Of a DNA stretch of 6,574 nt, positions 6,398-6,574 are shown piece after piece. The translations under genes were made by a program, and so were the position numbers. Position 1 is the first letter of the stretch. The number at the start of each line of letters is the position of its first letter. The notes beneath the pieces are model-generated. The model worked only from the letters and a program-made list of their open reading frames with translations. It did no database searches and was not told the origin of the DNA. Source of the DNA: Elusimicrobiota bacterium (lineage in GTDB: Bacteria; Elusimicrobiota; Elusimicrobia; UBA1565; UBA9628); the NCBI GenBank assembly GCA_028717525.1, contig JAQUNT010000131.1:1-6574 (forward strand), read 5' to 3'.

Positions 6398-6574
6398 ATG
6401 AACAGGACCGCTTTTCTCAGCCTGGCCGCGCTGGCCGTGATCCTGGCCGCGGCAGCGCCGTGCGCCGCGGCCGAGGCGCCGGGCCAGCCCCTCTTCCCGG
6501 TCGGCCTCGGCTTCAAGTTCCCGGGCGGCAGGCAGGCCTTCGACGAGGCCAGGGCCCTCATCCTCAAGAACTAC
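6398..6574 (+). CDS. Exported protein, N-terminal part; possibly S41 peptidase
   Basis: Only the first 59 residues are in the window; the gene continues past its end. MNRTAFLSLAALAVILAAAA followed by PCAAA is a clear Sec signal peptide with likely cleavage after residue 25 (AAA before EAPGQ). The mature start is GQPLFPVGLGFKFPGG, then QAFDEARALILKNY. The last segment resembles the N-terminal helix of S41 (CtpA-type) processing peptidases, in which a pattern like FxExxxLIxxNY precedes the PDZ domain. That is a weak hint, since neither the PDZ domain nor the catalytic Ser/Lys is visible. Third positions are strongly G/C, so the gene itself is secure. It follows the DUF47 gene by 31 bases and appears to be the fourth member of the operon. 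Confidence 0.7.
   Translation, partial: MNRTAFLSLAALAVILAAAAPCAAAEAPGQPLFPVGLGFKFPGGRQAFDEARALILKNY

Noticed and set aside
1..6574. CRISPR array, insertion sequence, tRNA or rRNA
   Set aside because: No regularly spaced direct repeats, transposase motifs, terminal repeats, tRNA T-loops with matching stems, or rRNA core sequences were seen on either strand.

Overview
The window looks like part of the chromosome of a GC-rich Gram-negative bacterium. The evidence is a tripartite-type RND efflux pump, a lipoprotein adaptor, Sec signal peptides, and genes whose third codon positions are almost always G or C. The phylum cannot be fixed from the sequence. The lack of close resemblance to any familiar model genus, and start regions that look leaderless, would suit an uncultured high-GC lineage, but that is a guess.

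Layout. Positions 1-385 hold no gene I can support. The first ~170 bases are clearly less GC-rich than the rest, and 177-276 is densely self-complementary: a perfect 11-bp hairpin followed by a possible three-way junction. A short stretch at about 285-371 has gene-like codon composition and may be a decayed gene end. On the minus strand, 386-1483 encodes a secreted protein with an HEXXH motif (putative zinc-dependent hydrolase). It is transcribed away from a plus-strand operon that starts at 1563: an RND periplasmic adaptor lipoprotein (1563-2645), an RND permease of the HAE-1/MdtB-MdtC type (2642-5731), a DUF47/PhoU-like protein (5728-6366), and the start of another exported protein (6398 onward) that runs off the window end.

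How the genes fit together. Adaptor and permease overlap by 4 bases (GTGA), as do permease and DUF47 gene (ATGA), and the last gene follows after 31 bases, so all four are probably co-transcribed and translationally coupled. Adaptor and permease form the inner-membrane and periplasmic parts of a proton-driven export pump; no outer-membrane TolC-like factor is visible here. The DUF47 protein is the unexpected member, since this family normally sits beside Pit phosphate transporters.

The most striking non-coding feature is the 79-bp divergent start region. Both outward genes carry the same 10-base element, TGGTATCATC, exactly 8 bases before the ATG, in mirror orientation. It reads as an extended -10 promoter and would give leaderless or nearly leaderless mRNAs for both genes, while the downstream DUF47 and final genes have ordinary Shine-Dalgarno sequences.
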